Below, piece after piece: positions 15,990 to 25,200 of a DNA stretch of 35,196 bases (the first letter of the stretch is position 1; each line of letters begins with the position of its first letter). Source of the DNA: Candidatus Omnitrophota bacterium (GTDB taxonomy: Bacteria; Omnitrophota; Gorgyraeia; Gygaellales; Profunditerraquicolaceae); assembly GCA_028712175.1 (NCBI GenBank), contig JAQTQQ010000006.1:57226-92421 (forward strand). The letters run 5' to 3'. The translations under genes were made by a program, and so were the position numbers. The notes under the pieces were generated by a model. That model ran no database searches and was not told the origin of the DNA. It was given only the letters and a program-made list of their open reading frames with translations.

Positions 15990-17741
15990 TTATTTTACGT
16001 AAACTGGACGAGCCTTATAATGCACATGCAGGAGTTTTTCCGACTTCTCCCCCAAAGGCTTGCCTAAAAATTCTTTGTATAATCTTTTTATATAAGGATT
16101 CTGATGGCTGCAGCGGACCTGCTTTTGGTCGTCGTCCTGATACAGCGCCTGTGCCCTTTTAATTCTTAATTCATCCGTAACCATATAAGGCTGTCCGCCT
16201 CCTCCAACACAACCGCCAGGACAAGCCATTACTTCGATAAAATGGTAAGGCATCTCTTTACCGTTATTTTTAGCCTCTCTAACTTTATTTAAAATATACT
16301 CAACATTGCCTAAACCATGGGCAACAGCAATTTTAAGCTTCTTTGCGCCGATTTCGATTTCGGTTTCCTTAACCCCTTTTAGCCCGCGCACATTCTCAAA
16401 TTCTACCTTTTTTAATTCTTTGCCGGTAACAAAATAATGCGCCGTCCTAAGCGCTGCCTCCATGACTCCTCCTGTGGCGCCAAAGATTACGCCCGAGCCG
16501 GCATATTCTCCTAAAATGCTATCGCACTCCTCATCCGGAAGGCTGTCGAAATCTATTCCAGCTTGTTTAATCATGCGCACCAGCTCCCTGGTACATAAAA
16601 CCGTATCAATATCCTGATACCCTGAAGCAAACATCTCATCATTACGGGTAATTTCGTATTTCTTGGAGGTGCATGGCATAATCGAAACCATAAAAATCTT
16701 GGAAGGGTCAATTTTATTTTTTTCTGCATAATAAGTCTTAGATAACACCCCTAATATTTCATGCGGAGATTTACAGGAAGAAAAATGATCAATCATGTCC
16801 GTATAGAATTTTTCCATGAAATCTACCCAAGAAGGGCAGCATGTAGTAATTAAAGGTAACGGCCGCCTGCCATGCAAGAGCCTGTCCTCAAATTCGCTGG
16901 CCTCTTCCATAATCGTAACGTCCGCGGCAAATGAAGTATCAAAAACTGCATTAAACCCTAAACGCCTTAATAATGCATAAAGTTTTTTGGTAAAATTTTT
17001 GCCCGTATAACCAAAGGCTTCGCCTATAGAGACCCTGACAGCAGGAGCAATCTGCACCACGCAGTATTTATCAGGATCCTGTAATGCCTTCCAAGCCTGC
17101 GCAGTATGATCCTGCTCGACGAACGCTCCGGTAGGACAATGCGCTGAACATTGCCCGCAGCGCACGCACGGAGAATCCGCCAATTGGATATCTCCGGCAG
17201 GAGAAATACGTGTTTTCATGCCTCTTTCCAAAAATGATAACGCCCAGACATCCTGCAGCTCTTGACATACATGCACACAGCGCCCGCAAAGAATACATTT
17301 TTTCGGGTCAAGATCAACAGCCTTGGTAGACCTGTCTATCGGCAAATCCCTTAAAAACTGCGGGAATGATTCTTCTTTAATCCCAAAATCCGCTGTTAAT
17401 TTTTGCAGTTCACATTCATTGTTCCTTGCGCACTTAAGGCAATCATTGGGATGATTAGACAGGATAAGCTCGATTACCGTCCTTCTGATCTCAACAATCT
17501 CAGGGTCATGCGTTATAATATCCATACCCTCCTCAAGCGGAGTGCAGCAGGAACGCAACATTTTATGAGAACCTTTATTTTTGACGATACAAATTCCGCA
17601 TGAAGCCGAAGGCGGCAGGTCCGGATGCTTGCAAAGAGTAGGAATTTTTATCTGCACTCTCTTAGCTGCTTCTAAAATAGTGGTGCCTTCTTCAACCCTT
17701 AATAAAATGCCGTTAATTTTTGCTTGAATTATTTTTTTCAT
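15990..17741 (-). CDS. hndD: [FeFe] hydrogenase large subunit, HndD/HydA type
   Basis: This is the catalytic subunit, reducing protons or oxidising H2. Domains in order: a [2Fe-2S] ferredoxin (Cys37, 48, 51, 65), a His-Cys [4Fe-4S] motif (His97, Cys101, 104, 110), two [4Fe-4S] motifs (Cys149, 152, 155, 159 and Cys192, 195, 198, 202) and the H-cluster domain. H-cluster motifs are TTCCPSW (Cys301-302), MPCTSKKYE (Cys357) and EVMACPGGCVGGGGQP (Cys507, 511). At 583 residues it has the length and modular layout of Desulfovibrio HndD. It starts 2 bp behind the NuoF-like gene and is last in a four-gene operon with HndABCD order. The complex is probably cytoplasmic and linked to NAD(P)H and ferredoxin. 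Group assignment needs a tree. Confidence 0.96.
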   Translation of the reverse strand: MKKIIQAKINGILLRVEEGTTILEAAKRVQIKIPTLCKHPDLPPSASCGICIVKNKGSHKMLRSCCTPLEEGMDIITHDPEIVEIRRTVIELILSNHPNDCLKCARNNECELQKLTADFGIKEESFPQFLRDLPIDRSTKAVDLDPKKCILCGRCVHVCQELQDVWALSFLERGMKTRISPAGDIQLADSPCVRCGQCSAHCPTGAFVEQDHTAQAWKALQDPDKYCVVQIAPAVRVSIGEAFGYTGKNFTKKLYALLRRLGFNAVFDTSFAADVTIMEEASEFEDRLLHGRRPLPLITTCCPSWVDFMEKFYTDMIDHFSSCKSPHEILGVLSKTYYAEKNKIDPSKIFMVSIMPCTSKKYEITRNDEMFASGYQDIDTVLCTRELVRMIKQAGIDFDSLPDEECDSILGEYAGSGVIFGATGGVMEAALRTAHYFVTGKELKKVEFENVRGLKGVKETEIEIGAKKLKIAVAHGLGNVEYILNKVREAKNNGKEMPYHFIEVMACPGGCVGGGGQPYMVTDELRIKRAQALYQDDDQKQVRCSHQNPYIKRLYKEFLGKPLGEKSEKLLHVHYKARPVYVK

Positions 17742-17743
17742 AT

Positions 17744-19486
17744 TTATTTTTTAGAAATCGCTTTAAATTTACAAACATCAAAACAGCGCCCGCATTTTAT
17801 ACATTTCTCCTGCGCTATTAAATACCCTTCCTCCTTACCTCCGCTAATTGCCTGCACCGGGCAGTTAATTACGCAAAGCCCGCAGCGCTTACATTTATCT
17901 TCTACAATTTCGTAAGTCACAAGGTTACTGCATTTTCCTGCCGGGCACCTCTTATTCAAAATATGCTCATTATATTCATGTTCAAAGTATTTTAAAGTAG
18001 AAAGCACCGGGTTTGAAGCGGTCTGGCCTAGCCCGCATAAAGATGCCTTCTGCATAGCCAGAGACAGCCTTCTTAATTGCCCCAAATCATCCGCTACGCC
18101 TTTTCCTTCAGATATCTTCTTCAGATAACCCAGCATTTGAAAACCTCCGATACGGCAAGGAGCGCATTTTCCGCAGGATTCCTCCACGCAAAAACCGAGG
18201 TAAAACTTGGGAATATCAACCATGCAGTCATCCTCGTCCATAACAATCATTCCGCCTGAACCCATGATCGAACCTAATTTCTGTAAATTTTCGTAATCTA
18301 CCGGGGTGTCTAAAAGCGCTTCGGGAATTACTCCGCCGCTGGGCCCGCCGGTTTGCACTGCTTTTATCGGCTTACCGGATAATGTCCCTCCGCAGATATC
18401 CATGACGATCTCCCTTAAAGTCGCGCCCATGGCAATCTCAACCAACCCTGAATTTTTAACTTTTCCGGTTACCGCAAAAACCTTTGTCCCTTTTGAAGCT
18501 TGCGTGCCGATTTGAGAAAACCATTTACCGCCATTTGAAATAATTACCGGTATATTCGCCAAAGTTTCGACATTATTTATAACCGTAGGCTTTCCCCATA
18601 AACCCTTTACAGAAGGATACGGCGGACGCGGATGCGGAGTGCCTCTTTTGCCCTCGATAGAAGAAATCAAAGCAGTTTCCTCTCCGCAAACAAAAGCTCC
18701 GGCACCCAGCCTTATTTCTATATCTAAATTAAAGGAACTGCCGAGAATATTCTGGCCCAATAAACCGAAATCATAAGCCTGCTTAATTGCCTTATGAATC
18801 CTTTCAACTGCCAAAGGATACTCCGCGCGGATATAAAAATACCCTTTAGGAGCGCCAATGGCAAAAGCAGCTATAATCAAACCCTCAACAACAGAATGGG
18901 GATCACCCTCTAAAATGCTTCTGTCCATATAAGCACCTGGGTCTCCTTCATCGGCATTACATATTACAAATTTCTCAGTTGAAGCTGCCTCCCGGGCAAA
19001 ATTCCACTTCATCCAAGTCGGATACCCTGCACCTCCCCTTCCCCTGATACCGCTTAATTTTATCTCTTCGATTAGTTTTTGCTGGCCTAATTCACCAAGA
19101 ACTTTTTTTAAACCCAAATACCCGCCGCAGGCTATATATTCTTCTATGCTCTCGGGATTAATTTTTCCGCAATTGCGTAAAACAAGCCTGTGCTGTTTTG
19201 CTTTGAGCTTAAAAACTAGGTCTTCAATAATTTTCCCCTGATCTAAAGTCGAATCGACTATGCGCTTAATATCAGAGTCCTGCACATTGCAGTAGATAAT
19301 CTTATCCGGAAGAATCTTTATTACCAACCCCTTGTCATATACACCTATATCAGCAACCCTAACTACCTGAATCTGGGAATGCAGGTTGCTTCCCCGAAGA
19401 TAATCCAAAAGGTGAGTATAAAACTCGCGCGTTTTATCCTCTCTTTTTAAATCAGTGTCTTTTACTAAAATAACCTTGGTATACAT
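17744..19486 (-). CDS. hndC: NuoF-like hydrogenase diaphorase subunit (HndC/HydB type)
   Basis: This flavoprotein subunit carries FMN and binds NAD(P)H. The NuoF core has RGRGGAGYPTWMKW, CNADEGDPGAYMD, GAGAFVCGEETAL and INNVETLANIP, then an SLBB region and the [4Fe-4S] motif ESCGKCAPCRIG. The C-terminus has a 2[4Fe-4S] ferredoxin (CKRCGLCVINCP and CIKCGRCFDVCK). The first about 95 residues align by eye with the thioredoxin-like [2Fe-2S] domain found at the front of HydB, but the usual TGCxGxC reads ADIGVYD and only one cysteine (Cys66) remains, so no cluster can be bound there. An intact version of that domain is the separate upstream protein at 19510-19857. The 580-residue length matches HydB-type subunits. 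Confidence 0.94.
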   Translation of the reverse strand: MYTKVILVKDTDLKREDKTREFYTHLLDYLRGSNLHSQIQVVRVADIGVYDKGLVIKILPDKIIYCNVQDSDIKRIVDSTLDQGKIIEDLVFKLKAKQHRLVLRNCGKINPESIEEYIACGGYLGLKKVLGELGQQKLIEEIKLSGIRGRGGAGYPTWMKWNFAREAASTEKFVICNADEGDPGAYMDRSILEGDPHSVVEGLIIAAFAIGAPKGYFYIRAEYPLAVERIHKAIKQAYDFGLLGQNILGSSFNLDIEIRLGAGAFVCGEETALISSIEGKRGTPHPRPPYPSVKGLWGKPTVINNVETLANIPVIISNGGKWFSQIGTQASKGTKVFAVTGKVKNSGLVEIAMGATLREIVMDICGGTLSGKPIKAVQTGGPSGGVIPEALLDTPVDYENLQKLGSIMGSGGMIVMDEDDCMVDIPKFYLGFCVEESCGKCAPCRIGGFQMLGYLKKISEGKGVADDLGQLRRLSLAMQKASLCGLGQTASNPVLSTLKYFEHEYNEHILNKRCPAGKCSNLVTYEIVEDKCKRCGLCVINCPVQAISGGKEEGYLIAQEKCIKCGRCFDVCKFKAISKK

Positions 19487-19509
19487 AAGTTAGCTGCTTT
19501 CCTTATATT

Positions 19510-19857
19510 TTAGCCTAATACTTCAAAGATACAGTCATTGACCAGCATTTTAGAAATAACGTGCTTCTCCAGTATTTTGGTCGCGACTTCTTTATTTACC
19601 GCGCCATAGACTACCGGAGGCAGGCCGGCAACGCTTACCTCAACCAGAGGCTCGGCATAACAAGCTCCCGCGCAACCGCATTTTTTAATCTCAATCTGCA
19701 AATTTCTCTTTTTGACTTCCTCAATAAAAAAGTTAAAAACATCATCTGCCCCTGCGGCAATACCGCAGCTGCTCATACCCACCTTAATCCAGTCTTTAGA
19801 TGCACCACTGGAAGCCTGATGCATTTTTTCTAAATCATGCGGGGTCAATTTATTCAT
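19510..19857 (-). CDS. hndB: Thioredoxin-like [2Fe-2S] ferredoxin subunit (HndB type)
   Basis: This 115-residue protein has the thioredoxin-like ferredoxin pattern: Cys31 in SSCGIAAGADDV, then KKCGCAGACYAEPLVEV with Cys60, 62 and 66, ending in the family's VYGAVNKEVATKILEKHV. It corresponds to HndB of the NADP-reducing hydrogenase of Desulfovibrio and to the N-terminal domain of many HydB proteins. It lies between the NuoE-like and NuoF-like genes (6 and 23 bp gaps). Since the following NuoF-like protein has a cluster-less copy of the same fold, this subunit probably supplies the missing cluster. Confidence 0.9.
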   Translation of the reverse strand: MNKLTPHDLEKMHQASSGASKDWIKVGMSSCGIAAGADDVFNFFIEEVKKRNLQIEIKKCGCAGACYAEPLVEVSVAGLPPVVYGAVNKEVATKILEKHVISKMLVNDCIFEVLG

Positions 19858-19863
19858 AGCTAA

Positions 19864-20337
19864 TTATTCCTCTTTAATATATTTGGACAGGATATCGGCA
19901 ACCTCATTCTTTTTAACCTTGCCGTATACTTTATCATCAATCATAACAACCGGGGCTAAACCGCAGCACCCTAAACACCTTACCACATCCAGATAAAAAA
20001 GCCCGTCCTTGGTTGTCTGGCCTTCTTTAATACCTAAGATATTTTTTATTTCATCCAAAATTACCGCGGCGCCCCTTAAATAACAAGCCGTCCCCATGCA
20101 TAGGGCAATACGATGCTTACCGGGAGGGCTCAACTTAAAGAAATTATAAAAAGTAATCACCTCGTAAATCCTGGCCAGCGGCACATCCAGCATTCTAGAT
20201 AATTCCAATGACAATTCCCGAGGCACATAACCGTGATGGTTCTGAATCTCATGCAGAATCATGATTAAATTGCCTTTTTTGCCCTGCCACTGCTGGACAA
20301 GATTAACTAATTCCGGATTGAGTTTTTTATGTTCCAT
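19864..20337 (-). CDS. hndA: NuoE-like [2Fe-2S] hydrogenase subunit (HndA/HydC type)
   Basis: This 157-residue subunit has a helical N-terminus (LIMILHEIQNHHGYVPRE, then RIYEVITFYNFF) and a thioredoxin-like [2Fe-2S] domain with Cys80, Cys85 (CMGTACYLRGA) and Cys121, Cys125 (CLGCCGLAPV). This is the complete NuoE/HydC signature. It passes electrons within the diaphorase part of the hydrogenase. It is the first gene of the HndABCD-type operon, 139 bp behind the previous hydrogenase operon. Confidence 0.94.
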   Translation of the reverse strand: MEHKKLNPELVNLVQQWQGKKGNLIMILHEIQNHHGYVPRELSLELSRMLDVPLARIYEVITFYNFFKLSPPGKHRIALCMGTACYLRGAAVILDEIKNILGIKEGQTTKDGLFYLDVVRCLGCCGLAPVVMIDDKVYGKVKKNEVADILSKYIKEE

Positions 20338-20476
20338 GGCTTTAGAAGATTAATTTTTAAGTTTGATTTTTAAGTTCTTACTTCGTCTTCCTAAGGGGGG
20401 ACCAAGGCATGAAACTTCAAAATCAGCGTAAAAATTTTATCATATCTTGTTTAAAAAACAAGAAAAATCTTATTTA
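20338..20476. other. Intergenic region between the two hydrogenase operons
   Basis: The 139-bp AT-rich gap holds an 8-bp-arm palindrome at 20445-20463 (TCTTGTTT/AAACAAGA, 3-bp centre). This could be a weak terminator for the upstream operon or an operator whose TTGTT/AACAA ends recall Rex half-sites at the wrong spacing. A TAAAAT/TATGAT stretch at 20434-20444 is a possible -10. An ATTTTTAAGTT motif is repeated at 20353-20363 and 20366-20376 (13-bp period). No strong -35 is seen, so the promoter of the second operon remains uncertain. Confidence 0.4.
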
Positions 20477-22252
20477 CTAAATCCCTGCGCGTTCTGTATA
20501 ATGCGTATGCAATAAATGATGCGATTTCTCTCCCAGAGGCTTGATTAAAAATTCTTTATACAACGCCTGCACCGCAGGATTTTCATGCGACTTTCTAAGG
20601 GTTTTATTTTTATCCTCCCGATAAATCGCCTCCATCCTTTTTAACCTAACCTGATCATTTGTCGGTATTGGCTGGCCTGCACCTCCGAGGCATCCTCCAG
20701 GACAAGTCATAATCTCAATAAACGCATAAGGCGAACAGCCGGCCTTAACTTCTTCTAACAATATACGCGCATTGCTTAAGCTATTAGCCACGGCAACCTT
20801 AACTTTTAACCCCTCGATATCTACTTCGGCGACCTTGATTCCGTTAAGCCCTCTTAAATCCATAAAGTCCAATTTCTCTATCTGCCTGCCTGTGAGCACT
20901 TCATAAGCCGTCCTTAATGCCGCCTCCATTACCCCTCCGCTTGCTCCGAATATAACAGCCGCTCCGGTAGAAATACCAAGAGGCTCATCAAAATCTTCTC
21001 CGGAAAGGTTTAAAAAATCAATCCCCGCCTCTTTAATCATAGAGGCTGCTTCCCGCGTAGTTAAAACATAATCCACATCGTAAAATGATTCATTGTCTTT
21101 AAGGCCTAATTTATTTTTCCAGTAATCAAATGCGCTTTTCATCTCAGGGCGCTTTGCCTCAAATTTTTTAGCAGTACAGGGCATAACCGAAACAACTACA
21201 ATGTCCCTTGGGTCAAGATTATATTTCTCGGCATAATAGGTCTTAGCAATTGCCCCAAACATCTGCTGCGGGCTTTTACAACTTGAAACATGCCCTAATA
21301 TACCCGGGAAAAAATGCTCGGCAAATTTTATCCATCCCGGCGAACAAGAGGTAACCATAGGAAGAAGTCCTTTATTTTTAATCCGCTCGATTAACTCATA
21401 GCCTTCTTCCATAATTGTCAGATCCGCGGAAAACTGAGTATCAAAAACTTTAGCAAAACCCAGCCTGCGCAGACCTTCGGCTAATTTAGCCGTAACCAAG
21501 GTGCCTGCCGGAAGGCCGAATTCTTCTCCGATTGCCGCCCTTACTGCAGGAGCGACTTCAACAACAACAAATTTCTTAGGATCGGATAGCGCCTGCCATA
21601 CATTTTCTGTAGCGATATTTTCGGTAATTGCGCCCGTGGGGCAGACCAAAAGGCATTGGCCGCAGTTAACGCATACGCTATTGGCCAGGCCGGAATCAAA
21701 AAAAGTAGTCACTTTACTTGCCTTGCCGCGGCCGGTAAAATCAATCGCTTTAACGCTTTGGATCACCGAACAAACAGCAACGCAGCGCCCGCATAAAATA
21801 CATTTATTGGGGTCTCGGATTAAAGACGCAGAGGTAGAGTCTAAAGGCAATTCTATTTTTGTTAGCTTAGGAAACCGCACCTCTTTTATCCCCATATCGG
21901 AAGCAAGTTTCCTTAATTCGCAAGTTTGGCTCCTATCGCAGCAAAGACAATCCTTAGGATGCCCCGCCAAGAGCAATTCTAAATTCAACTTTCTTGCGTT
22001 TCTTACCCGTGGAGTATTGGTAAAAATCTCCATGCCTTGCCTGACGTAAGTAACGCATGAACGCGCAAGATTTTTGGCGCCTTTTATTTCGACTAAACAA
22101 ATCGAACAGGCGCCTTCTTTGTTAATATCCTTTAAGTAACAAAGCGTGGGGATATTAATACCGTTTTCCCCGCAAGCCTCCAATACAGTCAAAGATTGAC
22201 CGCACTTACAAGCCTTGCCGTTAATTTTTAAAGATATGGGAGGTTTTTCCAT
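20477..22252 (-). CDS. hydA: [FeFe] hydrogenase large subunit, second copy
   Basis: This has the same modular layout as the subunit at 15990-17741 but is clearly diverged. It has a [2Fe-2S] ferredoxin (Cys38, 49, 52, 66), His98 with Cys102, 105, 111, and two [4Fe-4S] sets (Cys151, 154, 157, 161 and Cys194, 197, 200, 204). In the H-cluster domain the first motif is TSCSPGW (Cys303-Ser304) instead of TSCCPxW, the second is MPCTAKKFE (Cys359), and the third is EIMTCPGGCLGGAGQP (Cys517, 521), with Thr and Ala where Ala and Gly are usual. Length is 591 residues. It directly follows the NuoF-GltD fusion gene with no gap. Activity is likely but the altered motif deserves checking. Confidence 0.94.
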   Translation of the reverse strand: MEKPPISLKINGKACKCGQSLTVLEACGENGINIPTLCYLKDINKEGACSICLVEIKGAKNLARSCVTYVRQGMEIFTNTPRVRNARKLNLELLLAGHPKDCLCCDRSQTCELRKLASDMGIKEVRFPKLTKIELPLDSTSASLIRDPNKCILCGRCVAVCSVIQSVKAIDFTGRGKASKVTTFFDSGLANSVCVNCGQCLLVCPTGAITENIATENVWQALSDPKKFVVVEVAPAVRAAIGEEFGLPAGTLVTAKLAEGLRRLGFAKVFDTQFSADLTIMEEGYELIERIKNKGLLPMVTSCSPGWIKFAEHFFPGILGHVSSCKSPQQMFGAIAKTYYAEKYNLDPRDIVVVSVMPCTAKKFEAKRPEMKSAFDYWKNKLGLKDNESFYDVDYVLTTREAASMIKEAGIDFLNLSGEDFDEPLGISTGAAVIFGASGGVMEAALRTAYEVLTGRQIEKLDFMDLRGLNGIKVAEVDIEGLKVKVAVANSLSNARILLEEVKAGCSPYAFIEIMTCPGGCLGGAGQPIPTNDQVRLKRMEAIYREDKNKTLRKSHENPAVQALYKEFLIKPLGEKSHHLLHTHYTERAGI

Positions 22253-25200
22253 CTATTTACCTTCTTTAACATCGCATCTTAGGCATCTGCCAGCTTCAGC
22301 GTGGGCCTGCTTTAAAGAAAGCCCTAAAGAAACTTCTTTAAAGTTCTTCTTTCGTTTATTAATATCTAATTTAAGGCCTCCCTGTTTTCGTACCGCTTTT
22401 GATTCCAGAGGTGCCTTAAATTCATAGGAAAATTTACGAAACAGCCTGTCGAACCTGTCAATTGTACTTAAAGCCAAATCAATCGACTTAGCAGCCTTTT
22501 TACCGCAAGCCATGGCTTCCACAGCAGTAGCCGGCCCCATGGTTAAATCTCCTCCGGCATAAACTTTATCCAAGCTTGTTTTTAAATCAGAACTTTCGAC
22601 TTTAACTGTACCATCCTGATTTACTAAAATCCCGCACTCTTTGATAAAATTCGAGTCTACTCTTTCTCCAATCGCCAGAAGCAGCGTATCGCAAGGAATT
22701 TCAGAAAACTCATCCGTAGCAACCGGTTTTCTCCGTCCGGAAATATCAAATTCTCCCAAGGTCATTTTAGTTACGCTTAAACCTTTTACCTTTCCTTTAG
22801 CATCCCCCAAAATAACTTTAGGCCCGGCTAAAAATATGAACTTTACGCCTTCTGCCTCAGCGCCTTTAATTTCATCTTTATTGGCAGGCATATCTTCTTT
22901 TTGACGGCGATAGACAATAGTAACGTCACTGTCTAACCTTAAAGCTGTGCGGGCAGCATCAACTGCTACATTTCCTGCCCCTATTATTACTACCTTCTTG
23001 CCAATAGACGGAATTTTGCCGACTGCCACATCTTCCAAAAAAGCGGTCCCGGATAAAACTCCTTTTAGATCTTCTCCCGGGATACCCAAGCTCATATCTT
23101 TATAAGCGCCGGTTGCTAAAAATACAGCGTCGGCAGCTTTGATTTTATTTTGTAAATCTTTTGTTCCGAATTTTTTACCGTATAAAATCTTTACACCCAT
23201 CTTTTCTACAAAAGAAATTTCTTTCTTTAGGACTGATTTGGGCAGCCTATATTCAGGAATACCGTAACGTAAGACTCCTCCTGCTTCTAGGTTAGCTTCA
23301 TAAATAGTAACTTCATGGCCCAGCCGGGCCAGATAATATGCAGCTGTCAAACCGCTCGGCCCTGCGCCGATTACCGCAACTTTCTTTCCTGTCTTTGGCA
23401 GTTTTTCCTTAACTAACCGCTGAATAATTTTGGTTTCTTTTTTGCCTTTATATATATTGTCGGCTACATACCGGTGAATTTCACCTTGAGCCACCGGATA
23501 ATCGATATCCTCCCGGCGGCAACGCATTTTACAGTGAAAATGACAGATTCTGCCGCTTGAAGACGGAAAAGGATTGTCCCGGATAATACATTCAAAAGCA
23601 TCCTCGAGACTGCCTTCTTTAAATAACTGCAAGAATCCGGGGATGTTCATATGCAAAGGACAGCTGTTTTCGCAGGGAGAAACAAAAAGATCCGAACACA
23701 CCCCGCCGTCGCAACGCTGCTCTTTGATATGCTCTTCATATTCATGCTTAAAATATTTGAGCGTAGTCAAAACGGGATTTGGCCCGGTTTGCCCTAAACC
23801 GCAAAGAGCCGTGTCTTTAATCACCGCCCCCAGATTTTCCAGGTCATCTAAATCTTTAAGGATAGCCTTACCCCTTGTAATATTATTCAGGATGTTTAAA
23901 TTTTGATTCAATCCTTCACGGCAAGGCGTACATTTACCGCAAGACTCGCTGGTTGTAAACTCCGTAAAATAACGCGCAACATCAACCATACAGTTATCAT
24001 CGTCCATAACAACCATCCCCCCGCTGCCCATGATCGCCCCCAATGAAGCCAAAGTTTCATAATCAATAGGGGTATCGAACAATGAAGACGGGATACATCC
24101 TCCGGAAGGCCCTCCGCTTTGAACTGCCTTGATCTTTTTATCTGTACCGGTTCCAGAGCCGACATTATAAATAAGCGTTTGTAAAGTTGCCCCTAAAGGC
24201 AGCTCCACCAACCCGGTATTCTTTATCTTGCCCACGAGAGAAAAAACTTTTGTGCCGGAGCTATTTTTGGTCCCCGTTTTTATAAACCAACCGGCTCCTT
24301 TTGCCATAATAACCGGTATATTGCTCCAAGTTTCGACATTATTAATATTAGTAGGTTTATCTAAATAACCTTTTTGTGCAGGAAACGGCGGACGGGTATG
24401 CGGCCTTCCTGATTTACCCTGAAGTGAAGAAATTAAAGCCGTCTCCTCTCCGCATACAAATGCGCCGGCGCCTTCTACCAGATCCAGATCAAAAGAAAAA
24501 CCACTGTCAAATATATTTTCACCCAAGAAACCGTAATCTCTGGCTTCAGTGATTGCCTTTCGTATCCTTTCTACTGCCAAAGGATATTCCGCGCGCACAT
24601 AAATAATCCCTCTTGATGCGCCCATCGCATAGGCCCCGATAACCATTCCCTCTAAGAGCATATGCGGGTCGCTTTCGCTCTCATTACGGTTCATATAGGC
24701 TCCGGGGTCTCCTTCGTCCGCGTTACAGATAACGTATTTTTCATTTGAAATTTCCTTGCGCATTAATTCCCATTTTACTCCAGTAGGAAAACCTGCACCT
24801 CCCCTGCCTCTTAGCTTTGAATCTTTAACTTCAGCAATAACAGCTTCAGGTTTTGCCTCTTTTAAAACCCGCTGCAGGACACTATATCCTCCTACGGCAA
24901 TATACTCCTCTATATCTTCCGGATTAATTAACCCGCAGTCCCTTAGCACAATTTTCTTCTGCCATTTAAAAAACGGAATTTCGTACCAATTCGGTATCTT
25001 CTGAAAACCCTGCCCATAAGTAATTTGTCCGGTTATATGGTCCCAGGATTCAATTTTACACAACGCCCTTTTAGGATTGATATCGCCTCCTGCCAACTCC
25101 CTGACAATAGAATCTACATCTCTGGGTAAAACAGAATTTAAAATAACTAAAGGTTTTCCGGGCAATGAAATATTTACCAGCGGCTCCTCGGCACAAAATC

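Noticed and set aside
21501-22049. 182-codon open frame on the plus strand
   Set aside because: It lies wholly opposite the second hydrogenase gene, whose cysteine motifs are unmistakable, and its translation has no recognisable motif.
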